Source: an uncultured Clostridia bacterium
GTDB taxonomy: Bacteria > Bacillota > Clostridia > Oscillospirales > Ruminococcaceae
Direction: 5' to 3'
Assembly (NCBI GenBank): GCA_947644575.1
Contig: CANRZX010000002.1
Coordinates: forward strand, 1 to 37,220
Length of the DNA stretch: 37,220 nucleotides
The translations under genes and the position numbers were made by a program. Each line of letters begins with the position of its first letter. The first letter of the stretch is position 1. The notes below the pieces were generated by a model, which searched no databases, was not told the origin of the DNA, and saw only the letters and a program-made list of their open reading frames with translations. Below are positions 7,480 through 16,300 of the stretch, one piece after another.

Positions 7480-7572
7480 TCAAAGCCCAAAGTACAAGGG
7501 AGAAGTGTACCCTTTTTTAAAAAAAGGAAAGGACAGGATGCTGAGAAAATACCCGGCAATACACTGTTCCCT

Positions 7573-7605
7573 GCGCCCAGCCAACAGGCCGGGCGCTTTT
7601 CTTTT
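7573..7605 (+). terminator. Terminator in the leader of the parM-like operon (possible attenuator)
   Basis: Stem GCGCCC-GCC / GGC-GGGCGC, loop AACA, then TTTTCTTTT. It lies about 160 bp upstream of the ParM-like gene, inside a short reading frame starting ATG at 7538 behind AAAGGAAAGG. A smaller AAGGG/CCCTT hairpin plus T-run lies near 7495-7518. The remaining leader to 7765 is CT-rich with no confident promoter. Confidence 0.6.
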
Positions 7606-7765
7606 GCCCCTTTCCGGGGCTGGCTCTCTTCCCCCTCTCCACACCTCTCCCCTAATACTCTTTACCGGCTGGGAAAGAAGAAGTTTCCCTCCCGGATCAG
7701 CATCTGCAAGCCATCAGCAAGAGATCAACGATCAATCAACAGGCAAAAAGAAAGGATGAGCAAAC

Positions 7766-8431
7766 ATGAACATCGGCATCGACCACGGCTACTACGCCAT
7801 CAAGACAAGGCATTGTTCTTTCCCAGCCGGTATCACGGCCTACTCGCACGAACCCTACACGCTGCAGGACACGCTGGAGTACGAGGGCCGGTTCTACGTC
7901 TGCGGGACAGGCCGTCAGCCGATTTTGCGGGACAAGACCGGGAATGACAACTACTTCCTGCTGACGCTGGCTGCAATCGCAAAGGAAATCAGGCAGCGCG
8001 GAGAAAAGCCGGAGTGTTCGGTGGTGATCGGTGCGGGTCTGCCGCTGACGACCTACGGCCGCGAGAAAAAGCCGTTCCGCAAGTATCTTCTCCGCTCTTC
8101 CCAGCCGGTGTGCTTCAAATTCGAGGGTGAAGCGTACAAGGTAATGATCCGGGATGTGCTTTTGTTTCCGCAGGGGTATTCGGCCAGTGTGATCATCCAG
8201 CAGCAGGGCCGAATCTATACAGAGCGGCTGCTGTCTGCTGCGATGGAGGCGGGATTCGACCTCAAGGCGCTGCCGGTGATCCTGATGGGCGGCGGGGCAG
8301 CAGTGGTAACGCGCAACGTGCGCGAGCAGGATCGCCTGTGTCGGGTGTTGGCACTGACGGACGCCCGTGCCAACGCCGAGGGCTATGAGCGGATCATGGG
8401 CCAGATGTCGGGCGGTGAGAGCCAGAGGTGA
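7766..8431 (+). CDS. ParM/StbA-like actin-fold protein, internally shortened
   Basis: 221 residues, whereas ParM/Alp7A-type partition ATPases are about 320. The N-terminal half is typical: phosphate-1 loop NIGIDHGYYAIKT, ECSVVIGAGLPLTTYG and LFPQGYSA. The C-terminal part has LPVILMGGGAAVV and DARANAEGYERI, matching the adenosine motif and last helix. The expected middle section with the phosphate-2 motif (DIGG-type strand) and about 90 residues is absent; the protein passes straight from QGYSASVI to the late helical region. Filament ATPase activity is therefore doubtful. It is the first gene of a pair: its TGA overlaps the GTG of the next gene. Native relatives segregate plasmids or stabilise ICE circles. 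Confidence 0.8.
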   Translation: MNIGIDHGYYAIKTRHCSFPAGITAYSHEPYTLQDTLEYEGRFYVCGTGRQPILRDKTGNDNYFLLTLAAIAKEIRQRGEKPECSVVIGAGLPLTTYGREKKPFRKYLLRSSQPVCFKFEGEAYKVMIRDVLLFPQGYSASVIIQQQGRIYTERLLSAAMEAGFDLKALPVILMGGGAAVVTRNVREQDRLCRVLALTDARANAEGYERIMGQMSGGESQR

Positions 8432-8742
8432 GCAGAGCACGGTTCACGTTCCGGCCCGGCAGCCAGTTGGACAGCCACCGGAGGGCATGGGCCTATCTGA
8501 TGGCTGTGCCGGACGGCCAGCGCAATGATTTCCTCGTCCGCGCGATCCTGCGGATGCAGGAAGATGCTGTGCTGGAAGAAACACTCCGAAGGATCCTGCG
8601 GGAAGAATTACAGGCCTTTTCTCTCCAGACCGGCCCGCCTCCTGAAGTTGTGGAGCAAAGCACTGTCTCTGAACCCGGCGCAGCCCCGCCCATCCCGCAG
8701 GAGATGATGGCCTTTCTTGACGGTCTGCTGCGGGAGGATTGA
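8428..8742 (+). CDS. ParR-like small partner of the ParM-like protein
   Basis: 104 residues from a GTG that overlaps the upstream stop (GTGA), implying translational coupling. An N-terminal basic segment (SRARFTFRPGSQLDSHRRAWAYL) and the helix NDFLVRAILRMQEDAVLEETLRRILREEL resemble the dimerising DNA-binding part of ParR-type adaptors encoded beside ParM genes in ICEs. A Pro/Glu-rich linker follows, and the C-terminal amphipathic FLDGLLRED could be the ParM-contacting tail. The assignment rests mainly on context and length. Confidence 0.65.
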   Translation: MSRARFTFRPGSQLDSHRRAWAYLMAVPDGQRNDFLVRAILRMQEDAVLEETLRRILREELQAFSLQTGPPPEVVEQSTVSEPGAAPPIPQEMMAFLDGLLRED

Positions 8743-8785
8743 GTCCTTGTTGCTTGTGACAATCTTTGGGCAATGTGTTCGCCGA

Positions 8786-8860
8786 TCTTTGTTGGCTCTT
8801 GTGAATAGCTTTGCGACCGGCTTTCGGGTATCCTTTGACTTGCCGCAAGAGGCAGAAAGG
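8786..8860 (+). promoter_or_regulatory. Conserved leader element, copy A
   Basis: This stretch, just before the acidic-tail gene, matches one before the CAP lipoprotein (12353-12428): ATCTTTGTTGG, TC-TGTGAAT, GGTAT-CTTT and CCGCAAGAGG-AGAAA in the same order with near-equal spacing. No clear sigma-A promoter is visible. A shared operator, alternative promoter or processed leader is possible. Confidence 0.5.
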
Positions 8861-8869
8861 AGCGCGAAA

Positions 8870-9400
8870 GTGATGGAAACCAAAGGCGTAACGTGCAAAA
8901 TCCCGCTGGAGCTGCACAACCGGATCAGCGAAGAAATCCGGGCCAGCGGCAGCACGATGGGCAAATTCATCGAGATGGTGATCAACGCATTCTATGAGGA
9001 AAAAGAGAAAGGGGATCAGGTCATGGGCAAGACGAGGACAATGGCGATTCAAATCAGCGAGGAACTGTTCCAGAAGATCAAGGAGTATTTGGCCGAGTAC
9101 GAGCGGGTGTACCATCGGCGGCTGACGCAGAAGGAGTTCGTGATCGGGCTGGTCGAGCAAGCGCTGGAAGAAGCGCCGGAGGAATCCGATGCGGAAGAAA
9201 CCGGGCCGGAGGAGACCGAAGATGTTGATGATGACAGTGTTGACCCGGAGGATGCTGAGCGCGACGACGAGGATGGCGACGATCCTGAAGAAACCGAGGA
9301 CAGCGACGGGGATGAAGCCGCCCCGGAAGATGCTGATGATACCGATGCGGACGAAACCGATCCTGAGGATGATGAGAACGAGGGCGACCCGGCAGAATAA
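8870..9400 (+). CDS. RHH-like ICE protein with long acidic C-terminal tail
   Basis: About 176 residues from GTG 8870, or 175 from ATG 8873; both sit behind AGAAAGGAG, and the TTG at 8717 in the ORF track is too far upstream. Two similar helical parts are visible: residues about 5-50 (CKIPLELHNRISEEIRASG, KFIEMVINAFYEEK) and about 55-100 (MAIQISEELFQKIKEYL, TQKEFVIGLVEQAL). Each looks like a strand plus two helices, as in ribbon-helix-helix proteins. Residues about 101-175 are dominated by Asp and Glu. Related ICE proteins are often mislabelled 4-oxalocrotonate tautomerase, as I recall. It is a probable DNA- or partner-binding accessory protein; the acidic tail might mimic DNA or bind a basic partner. 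Confidence 0.75.
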   Translation: MMETKGVTCKIPLELHNRISEEIRASGSTMGKFIEMVINAFYEEKEKGDQVMGKTRTMAIQISEELFQKIKEYLAEYERVYHRRLTQKEFVIGLVEQALEEAPEESDAEETGPEETEDVDDDSVDPEDAERDDEDGDDPEETEDSDGDEAAPEDADDTDADETDPEDDENEGDPAE

Positions 9401-9417
9401 CGACTCAATGCAGCAAG

Positions 9418-9456
9418 GCCCGGTGGAGCAAACCAAAAGCTCCGCCGGGCTTTTTT
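9418..9456 (+). terminator. Rho-independent terminator
   Basis: A 12-bp stem GCCCGGTGGAGC / GCTCCGCCGGGC (one G-U) with a 9-nt loop is followed by TTTTTTCG, 18 bp after the acidic-tail gene. Confidence 0.9.
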
Positions 9457-9650
9457 CGTTCTCATGCGGGTAAAAGGGACGGGAGATGGACGGGCCGCAA
9501 AGCCCTACGTCGGTCAGCGGCCCGCATCGCCCCTGTGCGCGGCTGTGCGGCCCTGTGTAGCACGGTTCGGGCGCGGCTGGGGAAACTGCCCGCCGAACAA
9601 AAAACAAGCCGCCACAGAGAAAAAAGAGCATAACAATCAAAGCCGCCTTA

Positions 9651-9697
9651 AGCCCGCCAAAACCCAGCCATCCGTGCAGGAATCTGGCGGGCTTTTT
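9651..9697 (+). terminator. Second hairpin/T-tract in the gap before the methyltransferase
   Basis: Arms AGCCCGCCA and TGGCGGGCT enclose a 25-nt loop and are followed by TTTTG. The stretch between the two terminators (9457-9650) contains only short inverted GC words and no supportable gene; 9698-9786 is presumably the promoter and leader of the Dcm-like gene, without a clear -10/-35 pair. Confidence 0.55.
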
Positions 9698-9786
9698 GTA
9701 TGACGAATAACGCATCACGGAAAGGGGGAATGCCCTTGCTTGTGTTCGCTTGACCCATCAAAACATCCAAAACACAATGAGAGGAA

Positions 9787-10863
9787 GTGGTCAATGACAT
9801 CATTCGATACATCGATATGTTCTCCGGAATCGGCGGATTCCGGGAGGGCCTCACCCGCGCCGGAGGTTTTGCATGCGCCGGACACTGCGAGATCGACTCC
9901 GCCGCCGACCGCAGCTACTGCGCTCTGTTCGGCACGAGCGGAGAATGGTTCTGTGCCGACGCAAGAGAGGCCGACCCCGCCGCCATGCCCCACTTCGATT
10001 TGCTCTGCGGCGGCTTTCCGTGCCAGAGTTTCAGCATTGCTGGACGCCGGGGCGGATTTGGCGACCCAAGGGGCACCCTGTTCTTTGAACTTGCCCGGCT
10101 GGTTAAAGCGCGGCACCCTCAGTATTTGCTCTTTGAGAATGTTCCCGGCCTGCTTAGTCATGACGGCGGGCGGACATTTGCGGCGATCCTCCATACGCTG
10201 GACGGATTGGGGTATGGCGTGGAATGGCAGGTGCTTGACAGCAAGGATTTCGGCGTTCCGCAAGCCCGGCGCAGGGTGTACATTGTCGGATATCTTGACG
10301 GACGATGTGCCGGAAAGATACTTCCTTTCACAGAAACAACAGGAACGTCTCTTGTACAAGTACGCGCCGGAAAGCAGGGCGAGCGGGTTTACTCCCCCAG
10401 AGGGGTAAGCTGCACCTTATCTTCCGGCGCGGGCGGCTTTGCCGGACGCACGGGCCTTTACGACGTGACGGGAATGCCGATCAAAAACGCCACGAAGAAA
10501 GGCTACAAGCTGGCCTACCCCGGCGACAGCATCGAGCTCAGCCACGCGACCACAAACACCCGGCGCGGCAGGGTGGGACATGGGATCGCTCATACGCTGA
10601 CTTCGGGTTGCACGCAGGGAATCCTCTGCCCGGAGGAGAACGGGATGTCACCGTATGGCCGCATCCGCCGCCTGACGCCGCGCGAATGTCTGCGCTTGCA
10701 AGGCTGGCGGGACGCCCAGATCGACAAGGTACTGGCGATTCAGTCGGACAACCAAGCGTACAAGCAGGCGGGCAACGGCGTGACGGTGACCGTGGTAGAG
10801 GCCATCGGGCGCAGAATCGCGGCGGCGGACACTGAACTGCGGGGTGTGCGGGATGGCGCTTGA
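9787..10863 (+). CDS. DNA (cytosine-5) methyltransferase
   Basis: 358 residues. The C5-MTase motifs run in canonical order: I DMFSGIGGFREGL, IV GGFPCQSFSIAG with the catalytic Cys, VI ENVPGLL, VIII QARRRVYIVG, IX RLTPRECLRLQGW and X GNGVTVTVVEAIG. No restriction endonuclease is adjacent, so this is an orphan enzyme that probably protects the element from host restriction or marks it. The start is uncertain: GTG 9787 has almost no spacing to GAGAGGAA, while homologs typically begin (M)IRYIDMF, which would place an ATC codon (9796) at the initiator position. It overlaps the next gene by 11 bp. Confidence 0.93.
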   Translation: MVNDIIRYIDMFSGIGGFREGLTRAGGFACAGHCEIDSAADRSYCALFGTSGEWFCADAREADPAAMPHFDLLCGGFPCQSFSIAGRRGGFGDPRGTLFFELARLVKARHPQYLLFENVPGLLSHDGGRTFAAILHTLDGLGYGVEWQVLDSKDFGVPQARRRVYIVGYLDGRCAGKILPFTETTGTSLVQVRAGKQGERVYSPRGVSCTLSSGAGGFAGRTGLYDVTGMPIKNATKKGYKLAYPGDSIELSHATTNTRRGRVGHGIAHTLTSGCTQGILCPEENGMSPYGRIRRLTPRECLRLQGWRDAQIDKVLAIQSDNQAYKQAGNGVTVTVVEAIGRRIAAADTELRGVRDGA

Positions 10864-11821
10864 CCTCAAGGATCAGTATTTTGGTTGTGAGATAGAGATG
10901 ACCGGCCTGACGCGCGGACAGGCGGCACAGGCTGTCGCGGAGCTGTTCGGGACGTCCGCACGGCAAACGGGCGAATCTCAAACCTATGATCCGTGGGAAG
11001 TGAAAGACCGGGACGGCAAGATATGGCGGTTTGTGTCTGACGGCAGCATCCGTGCCACGCACAAGGTGGGAAATGAGCAGATTGCCATCAACGACAGGCG
11101 TTACAAGGTCGAGATGAATTCTCCGAAGCTCGAATACAGCGAGATGGGCAAGCTGCAGGAGGTCGTCCGCGCACTGCGCCATGCGGGAGCGGTGGTCAAC
11201 ACAAGCTGCGGGATGCACGTCCATGTGGACGCCTCCAAGCATACGGCGCAGAGCCTCAAGAACGCGCTCTCGATCATGTACTCCAAAGAGGACATTCTGT
11301 TCAAGGCGCTGAAGGTCAACCCAAACCGCGTGCAGCGTTGGTGCAAAAAGGTCAAGGAGGAAAAATTGGAGCGCATCCGTAAGCTGCCGTCCGGTGCAGA
11401 TATGCGGCAAATGCGGGATTTGTGGTATTCGGATACGGATGACGAGCCATCCTACCACTACAATGAGACACGCTACTATGCCCTGAACCTCCACTCAGTG
11501 TTCTATCGCGGAACGCTGGAATGGCGGTGTTTCGAGAGTACGCTCCATGCGGGCAAGGTGCGGGCGAACATCACACTGGCGCTGGCGATCTCAGCACAGG
11601 CGATCAACCAGAGCCGGACGGTCATGCGCCGGACGGAAATCACGGAAAACCCGGCATTTACGTTCCGCACCTTTCTCCTGCGGCTTGGCCTGATCGGACC
11701 GGAGTACAAAAACGTGCGCGAGCATCTGCTGGAGAATCTGCCGGGCGACCGGGCGTGGCGGTATGACAAAAGCCAATATCCTTGTCTGAATTCAGCCAAT
11801 CGACAGGAAGAAACGAGGTGA
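10853..11821 (+). CDS. Amidoligase (glutamine-synthetase-like COOH-NH2 ligase)
   Basis: 322 residues from ATG 10853, preferred to GTG 10844. It overlaps the methyltransferase end and ends with a GTGA overlap into the next gene. Motifs fit the Amidoligase_2 family: FGCEIEMTGLTR (paired Glu ligands near the N-terminus), NTSCGMHVHVDAS (His cluster) and YRGTLEWRCFESTLHAGKV (C-terminal Arg/Glu part of the active site). These enzymes are predicted to form amide or isopeptide bonds using ATP. The substrate is unknown. Coupling to a gamma-glutamylcyclotransferase-like gene suggests a ligation/release pair acting on a gamma-glutamyl-type peptide or protein tag. Confidence 0.85.
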   Translation: MALDLKDQYFGCEIEMTGLTRGQAAQAVAELFGTSARQTGESQTYDPWEVKDRDGKIWRFVSDGSIRATHKVGNEQIAINDRRYKVEMNSPKLEYSEMGKLQEVVRALRHAGAVVNTSCGMHVHVDASKHTAQSLKNALSIMYSKEDILFKALKVNPNRVQRWCKKVKEEKLERIRKLPSGADMRQMRDLWYSDTDDEPSYHYNETRYYALNLHSVFYRGTLEWRCFESTLHAGKVRANITLALAISAQAINQSRTVMRRTEITENPAFTFRTFLLRLGLIGPEYKNVREHLLENLPGDRAWRYDKSQYPCLNSANRQEETR

Positions 11822-12312
11822 GAAGCATAGAATATTTTGCATATGGATCGAACATGAATCTTGACCAGATGGCCTACCGCTGTCCGGACGCCGAGGTGGT
11901 CGGAACCGTCCGGCTGGAGGGATACCGCCTCAGCTTTGCGGGCGGCAGCGGCGTTGCGACGATCCTGCCCGAAACCGGCAGCCATGTGGACGGCGTGCTG
12001 TGGGAGATCAGCGAAGCGGACGAGAGGCAGCTGGATGTCTATGAGGGATTTCCCCGTCTGTACGGCAAAGAAACCGTCACCGTCAGGGACGAGGCCGGGC
12101 GGGAGCATTCCGTCATGGCGTACACCATGAACGCGCCGTATCGGGATCAGCGGGCGATGCCCAGCATTCCCTATTTGTATGGGATCGTGGAGGGCTGTAC
12201 GCAGAACGGCATGGATACGGATCATGTCTTTGATGCGTTGAAACTCACGGAAAAAGAAGTGATGAGGCAGCAGGAATGCGGTGGTAAGCGCTGCAAAGGG
12301 CCGGAGCGGTAA
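11818..12312 (+). CDS. Gamma-glutamylcyclotransferase-like (AIG2/GGCT) protein
   Basis: 164 residues from GTG 11818, which overlaps the amidoligase stop and has AGGAAG 7 nt upstream; the TTG 11782 of the ORF track adds residues outside the fold. The fold signature FAYGSNMN opens the protein, followed by FAGGSGVATI and DVYEGFPRLYG, where the Glu of YEG is the catalytic acid in this family. GGCT enzymes release 5-oxoproline from gamma-glutamyl amines. Coupled to the amidoligase, it may reverse or trim the bond that enzyme makes. The tail after about residue 125 is poorly conserved. Confidence 0.88.
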   Translation: MRSIEYFAYGSNMNLDQMAYRCPDAEVVGTVRLEGYRLSFAGGSGVATILPETGSHVDGVLWEISEADERQLDVYEGFPRLYGKETVTVRDEAGREHSVMAYTMNAPYRDQRAMPSIPYLYGIVEGCTQNGMDTDHVFDALKLTEKEVMRQQECGGKRCKGPER

Positions 12313-12352
12313 ACAGTCGGGGATTGTTGGTTTTGGCTGCTTTCAGGGGTGC

Positions 12353-12428
12353 ATCTTTGTTGGATCGTGTGAATGGATGTTTTGGCACTGTCACGGTATG
12401 CTTTGCTTACCCCGCAAGAGGGAGAAAA
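12353..12428 (+). promoter_or_regulatory. Conserved leader element, copy B
   Basis: Second copy of the element at 8786-8860, about 3.6 kb away and again just upstream of a Shine-Dalgarno and start codon. Shared words are ATCTTTGTTGG, TGTGAAT, GGTAT-CTTT and CCGCAAGAGG-AGAAA. The coding regions downstream are unrelated, so the similarity is non-coding and probably regulatory. Confidence 0.5.
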
Positions 12429-12446
12429 TGAAAAGGAGCATGAACC

Positions 12447-13310
12447 ATGACAATGAGAAAAACAAACCGCCTGACCCGATCTGCCGCGCTGGTACTCGCC
12501 GCCCTCGCGCTGGCGGGATGTGCGCACACACAGCTGCCCGCGGCTGAAACGGAGGACGCGCCGCCCGCGATTGCGGCGCAGAAGCCGGAAACCATTCCCC
12601 TCAAGAAAGCCTTAAACGCCGCACCGGAAGAACCGGCTGAGGAAGAAGCAGAGCCGGAGAGCGCGGGCCAGACGGAGCAGGACGAAACGCCGCCCAAAGA
12701 GGATGAGCCTGAGCAGACGGCAGCGTCAACGGCCCCGGCAGAGCAAACGCCCATACAGAATCCCGATCCGGCTCCGGAGAGTGACTCTGCTCCTGCGCCC
12801 ACGCCGGAGCCTGAACCGCAGCCCACGCCGGAACCCGCGCCGGAATCCGTACCCGCACCCGCACCAGAGCCCGCGGCAGAACCCGAACCGGCTCCCGCTC
12901 CGGCCTACGGCGCGATTCCGTTCGACCTCGCGGCGGGGACAGGCAGATGGTGGAGCATCGATTCCAGCGACAGCGCATACTGGGCGATGGCCGAACAGAT
13001 CAACGCGGTGCGCGCGGCGGGCGGCCTGCCCGCGCTGGCAATGGACGGAAATCTGTCCGCCATCGCGAGCAGCCGGTGCGAATCCTTCGTCGCGGGCGGG
13101 CCGTTCGACCACAGCGGCATGGTGACAACGAGCGAAATCTGCGCGGCGGGGCCGCTCGGCTCGGCCAGCGCCGCGTGCGCCGCATGGCAGGCGAGCGAGA
13201 CGCACTATGCCAACATCATGCGCACGGACATCACGAGCATGGGCGTCGGGTGCTGGTTCTGCGACGAGGGCGGCAACCGGTACACCTACTGGACGGTGAC
13301 GTTCGGATAA
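12447..13310 (+). CDS. CAP/SCP-superfamily lipoprotein with Pro/Glu-rich stalk
   Basis: 287 residues; ATG 12447 lies 8 nt after AAAAGGAG. A lipobox LALAGC ends a basic/hydrophobic signal, so Cys24-25 is the likely lipidation site. Residues about 30-155 are a low-complexity Glu/Pro/Ala stalk (PxPEPEP repeats). The C-terminal about 125 residues form a CAP domain: MAEQINAVRAAGGLPAL, LSAIASSRCESF, FDHSGM, HYANIMRTDITSMGVG and YTYWTVTFG. The His and Glu of the CAP cavity are partly recognisable (FDHSG, ETHYANI). It is exposed on the cell surface next to the adhesin/sortase pair. CAP proteins have varied functions, so none is assigned. Confidence 0.85.
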   Translation: MTMRKTNRLTRSAALVLAALALAGCAHTQLPAAETEDAPPAIAAQKPETIPLKKALNAAPEEPAEEEAEPESAGQTEQDETPPKEDEPEQTAASTAPAEQTPIQNPDPAPESDSAPAPTPEPEPQPTPEPAPESVPAPAPEPAAEPEPAPAPAYGAIPFDLAAGTGRWWSIDSSDSAYWAMAEQINAVRAAGGLPALAMDGNLSAIASSRCESFVAGGPFDHSGMVTTSEICAAGPLGSASAACAAWQASETHYANIMRTDITSMGVGCWFCDEGGNRYTYWTVTFG

Positions 13311-13328
13311 GACATACAATCAACGCAA

Positions 13329-13361
13329 GGGGGCTGCCCAAACGGGCGGCCCCCTATTTTG
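13329..13361 (+). terminator. Terminator between CAP lipoprotein and adhesin
   Basis: Stem GGGGGC-GCCC / GGGC-GCCCCC with loop AAAC and one internal mismatch, followed by TATTTTG. It lies directly before the GGAGGT of the adhesin gene, so it could also modulate entry into that gene. Confidence 0.75.
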
Positions 13362-13376
13362 TTTGGAGGTAAGGCA

Positions 13377-16300
13377 TTGAAGAAAACGAAAACAAGCCGA
13401 CGGATTCTCTCGGCGCTTTTAGCTGTGCTGTTGTGTTTTTCCTGTGTGGGAAGCCCGGCAGCATTCGCGGCGGGAGCGGACGGAGAAATCCCAGAATCAG
13501 TGGAATTTTTGGACGAAAATTCCACGAATGTGGAATCCGGCGCGGAGGACGCGCAAAACGCGGACGAAGAAAAACAGGAAAATCCGCGCGGTGACAGCGT
13601 TTCCGCCGATATGCCGCAGGGGGAACAGCCTGCCGAAAGTGTTCGGGAAGAGGGGGATAACCCCGGTAAAAGTGAAGTAGAGGCCAATTTAAGCGAAGCA
13701 GCGCAGGCATTTGTGGACGCTGTGTCCGCACTCGACCGCGACGCAATCCTGTCCACGGCCAATGCGTGGGGGCTGGCGCACCATGCATGGATACAGAATC
13801 AAGACGATCCCGATTTGACCGCCGCGTTGGATGTGGCCGTGGCAGCGTCCGACGAGGCTGCCGCCGCGCTCTATGCCGCCGAGGATCTGTTCTATGCAAT
13901 ACCCGAGGACGAACAGGAAACCGAAGCGGTGCAGGCGGCATATCTGTCCTTAATGTCAATTATCGCCGCCATGCACCTTGCAATGGATAATCCGACCGCG
14001 CCCACGGAGCCGACAGATCCCGGCACGGAGGGCGGCGACGAACCGCCCGCGGCGGATGAGATCGCCAACATCCTATATGGCGATTTGCCCGATGCGCCGA
14101 CCGGCAGCTATCTCGGCAGCTATGGCCTGCCCGTTGCGACGGGGAAAACGAAAATCGGTATCAGCGAGTGGACAGAAAACCTTTTGTCCGATACCGTGTA
14201 TCGCTTGGACATGGAGACGCTGAACAGCGACAGTCTTGCCGTTACTGTCCCCATGCAGACGGGCGAAAGCTATGCGATTGTTCCCATTTTAATGCAGGTG
14301 GAATACCCGGCCAACGGCAGCTCGTCCACGGTGATTTTGCCGGAGGGCGTAACGCTGCTCAGTCAGGACGGCAGCGGCAGGGACGCCGGCGCGGAGGAAA
14401 CGACGCGCATCCTCAATCAGACGTACCGCGAATCGTCTGCCGCCGTGTCTGGATTTTTTGTCCGGGCCTCGGAGGATTTTACGGTGCGGTTCATCTACTC
14501 CGCGTCTGACAGCACGACACTGGAAAAGAACCTCACTGTCCACATCGACAAGGACAATGCGCAGGACGTCACCCTCTATGGTTTGCCGACCGGCAGCAGC
14601 ACCTACGCCGAGCGGCCTACGCCCGCCGTCACGACCGGCAAGGTCACGCAAGTTCAAAAGGTAAATGGTACGTGGCTCGTGTGGTTCAATGGCATCGAGG
14701 CATATTGCTGCGATCACGGAAAATGGGCGGCTCCGGCGAATTGTCCGACTTACACCTACTCGCACACCTCCATTGTCGCGGGTTCGCAGTACACCCCCGG
14801 CGACCATTACAAAAATCAGGTCGAGATCTGGGGCGGCCTTGGGCAGCTTTCCCTCGACCTTGCACGTGGAGATGCAGCGCTGTTCTCGATAGATGACGCT
14901 AATACGTTCTATGACGATGTGCAGCGCTGGATCATGGAACACTATCCCGACAGCGTAGCGGCACAGGCATACCGGAACGCCGTCGATTCCCTGACGAACG
15001 GCGCAGTTCCCTACGCCACCGCGTCAGACTATTACTGCTACGTCTATGCCCCGCCCGCGGGCCTCGATTGGCAGCGCATCTCCGTCATCGGCCCGGAGGT
15101 GCCGAGTTTGTTTTACGCCAGTTGGGAGGCCGAACCGCAGACCGCCAATGGCGAGTTTGACTTTTCATTTACCGTGCAGGCCGACAAACAGCAGCTTGTG
15201 ACACAGGAGAAAGTGGACGGCGCGGTGATCGAGATCGAGCCGGTTATCACCTCCGGCACAATCAGCGGCGGGAACTGGTCGATCAGCCCCGCGGGGCGGC
15301 AGATCATCACGACAAGCGGCCACACAATAGACAACAGCTACCATGCCAATGGCGGTGACGGCACGGCAAGCTGGAGCCTGCACTACGCCGTGGAAAAAAC
15401 TTCGACGACCGTTTTGAGCGGAAACGCGGGGCCGTATCGCTCGCAGGCGGAGGCGGACGCGGCGGCGGAGAGCGCAAAGGCCGCGGCCATTGTCCAGCTC
15501 AAAGAAGAAGCGCAGAGAATGGTGGATGACGCTATCAGCAGCGCAAAAGAGGAGCTTGCGAGCCTGCAGTTTGAGTACATCGAAACCGGCGTGCCGCATG
15601 GGTTTGAACTCTATGCCGGTCCTTTCGGCAGCGAGCAGACGATCAGCGTCCCGGCCAATGTCAGCAAGGACTATATCATGCGTAACGATGAATGGTCTTT
15701 GCAGATCAAAATTGACAAGCGCGACAGCGAAACCGGCGAGCGCATCCGCGGCGCGGCGTCCTTTACTGTGTTTGAGTGGGATACCACGCTGCAGCGGTAC
15801 ATCCCCTATGGCGGGTACAACCAGTATGCCGTGGAGCGTCAGAGCGACGGCACCTATGCCGTTATCAACCACAGCAGTTATGCGGCCGCCGACCCTGCGC
15901 ACGGTACGATGTACTACACCCAGCGCAACGAGGGCAAATTCATCATCGTGGAAACGAACACGCCCTCCGGTTACTACGGAGACTGGACGGATGTTTCGTA
16001 CCCCGGCGCGGCCGGTTCGCCCAAAGGCAAGCGCGCGTACTTCGTCGAGATTAGCAAAGCCAACGACGGCAGCGTGATCTGGCTGGACAATGCGGCCTAC
16101 AATGCCGACATTGGTATTACCGACAACGGCGGCACGCTGCTCGATACCGGCGCGGGCGTTGTGACAGTAACGATCAGCGACAATCCTCTGCCCGGCAGCA
16201 AGACCTACATCACGGACAAGAGCGGGATCGCCGCCAATGAGGACGGGCGCACGGTGCTGCCGGTCGAGGATCAGTTTCTCAACGACCGCGTGCTGGGCGA

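Noticed and set aside
7314-7559. 81-codon minus-strand ORF over tRNA-Asn
   Set aside because: Its C-terminal part is the complement of the tRNA and its N-terminal part covers two terminator hairpins.
8444-9718. 424-codon minus-strand ORF over the ParR-like and acidic-tail genes
   Set aside because: The long hydrophobic stretch is the complement of the Asp/Glu codons; it crosses two terminators and a conserved leader.
12407-12826. Ser/Gly-rich minus-strand ORF opposite the CAP lipoprotein
   Set aside because: Complement of the Pro/Glu-rich stalk codons; the plus frame has a lipobox and a CAP domain.
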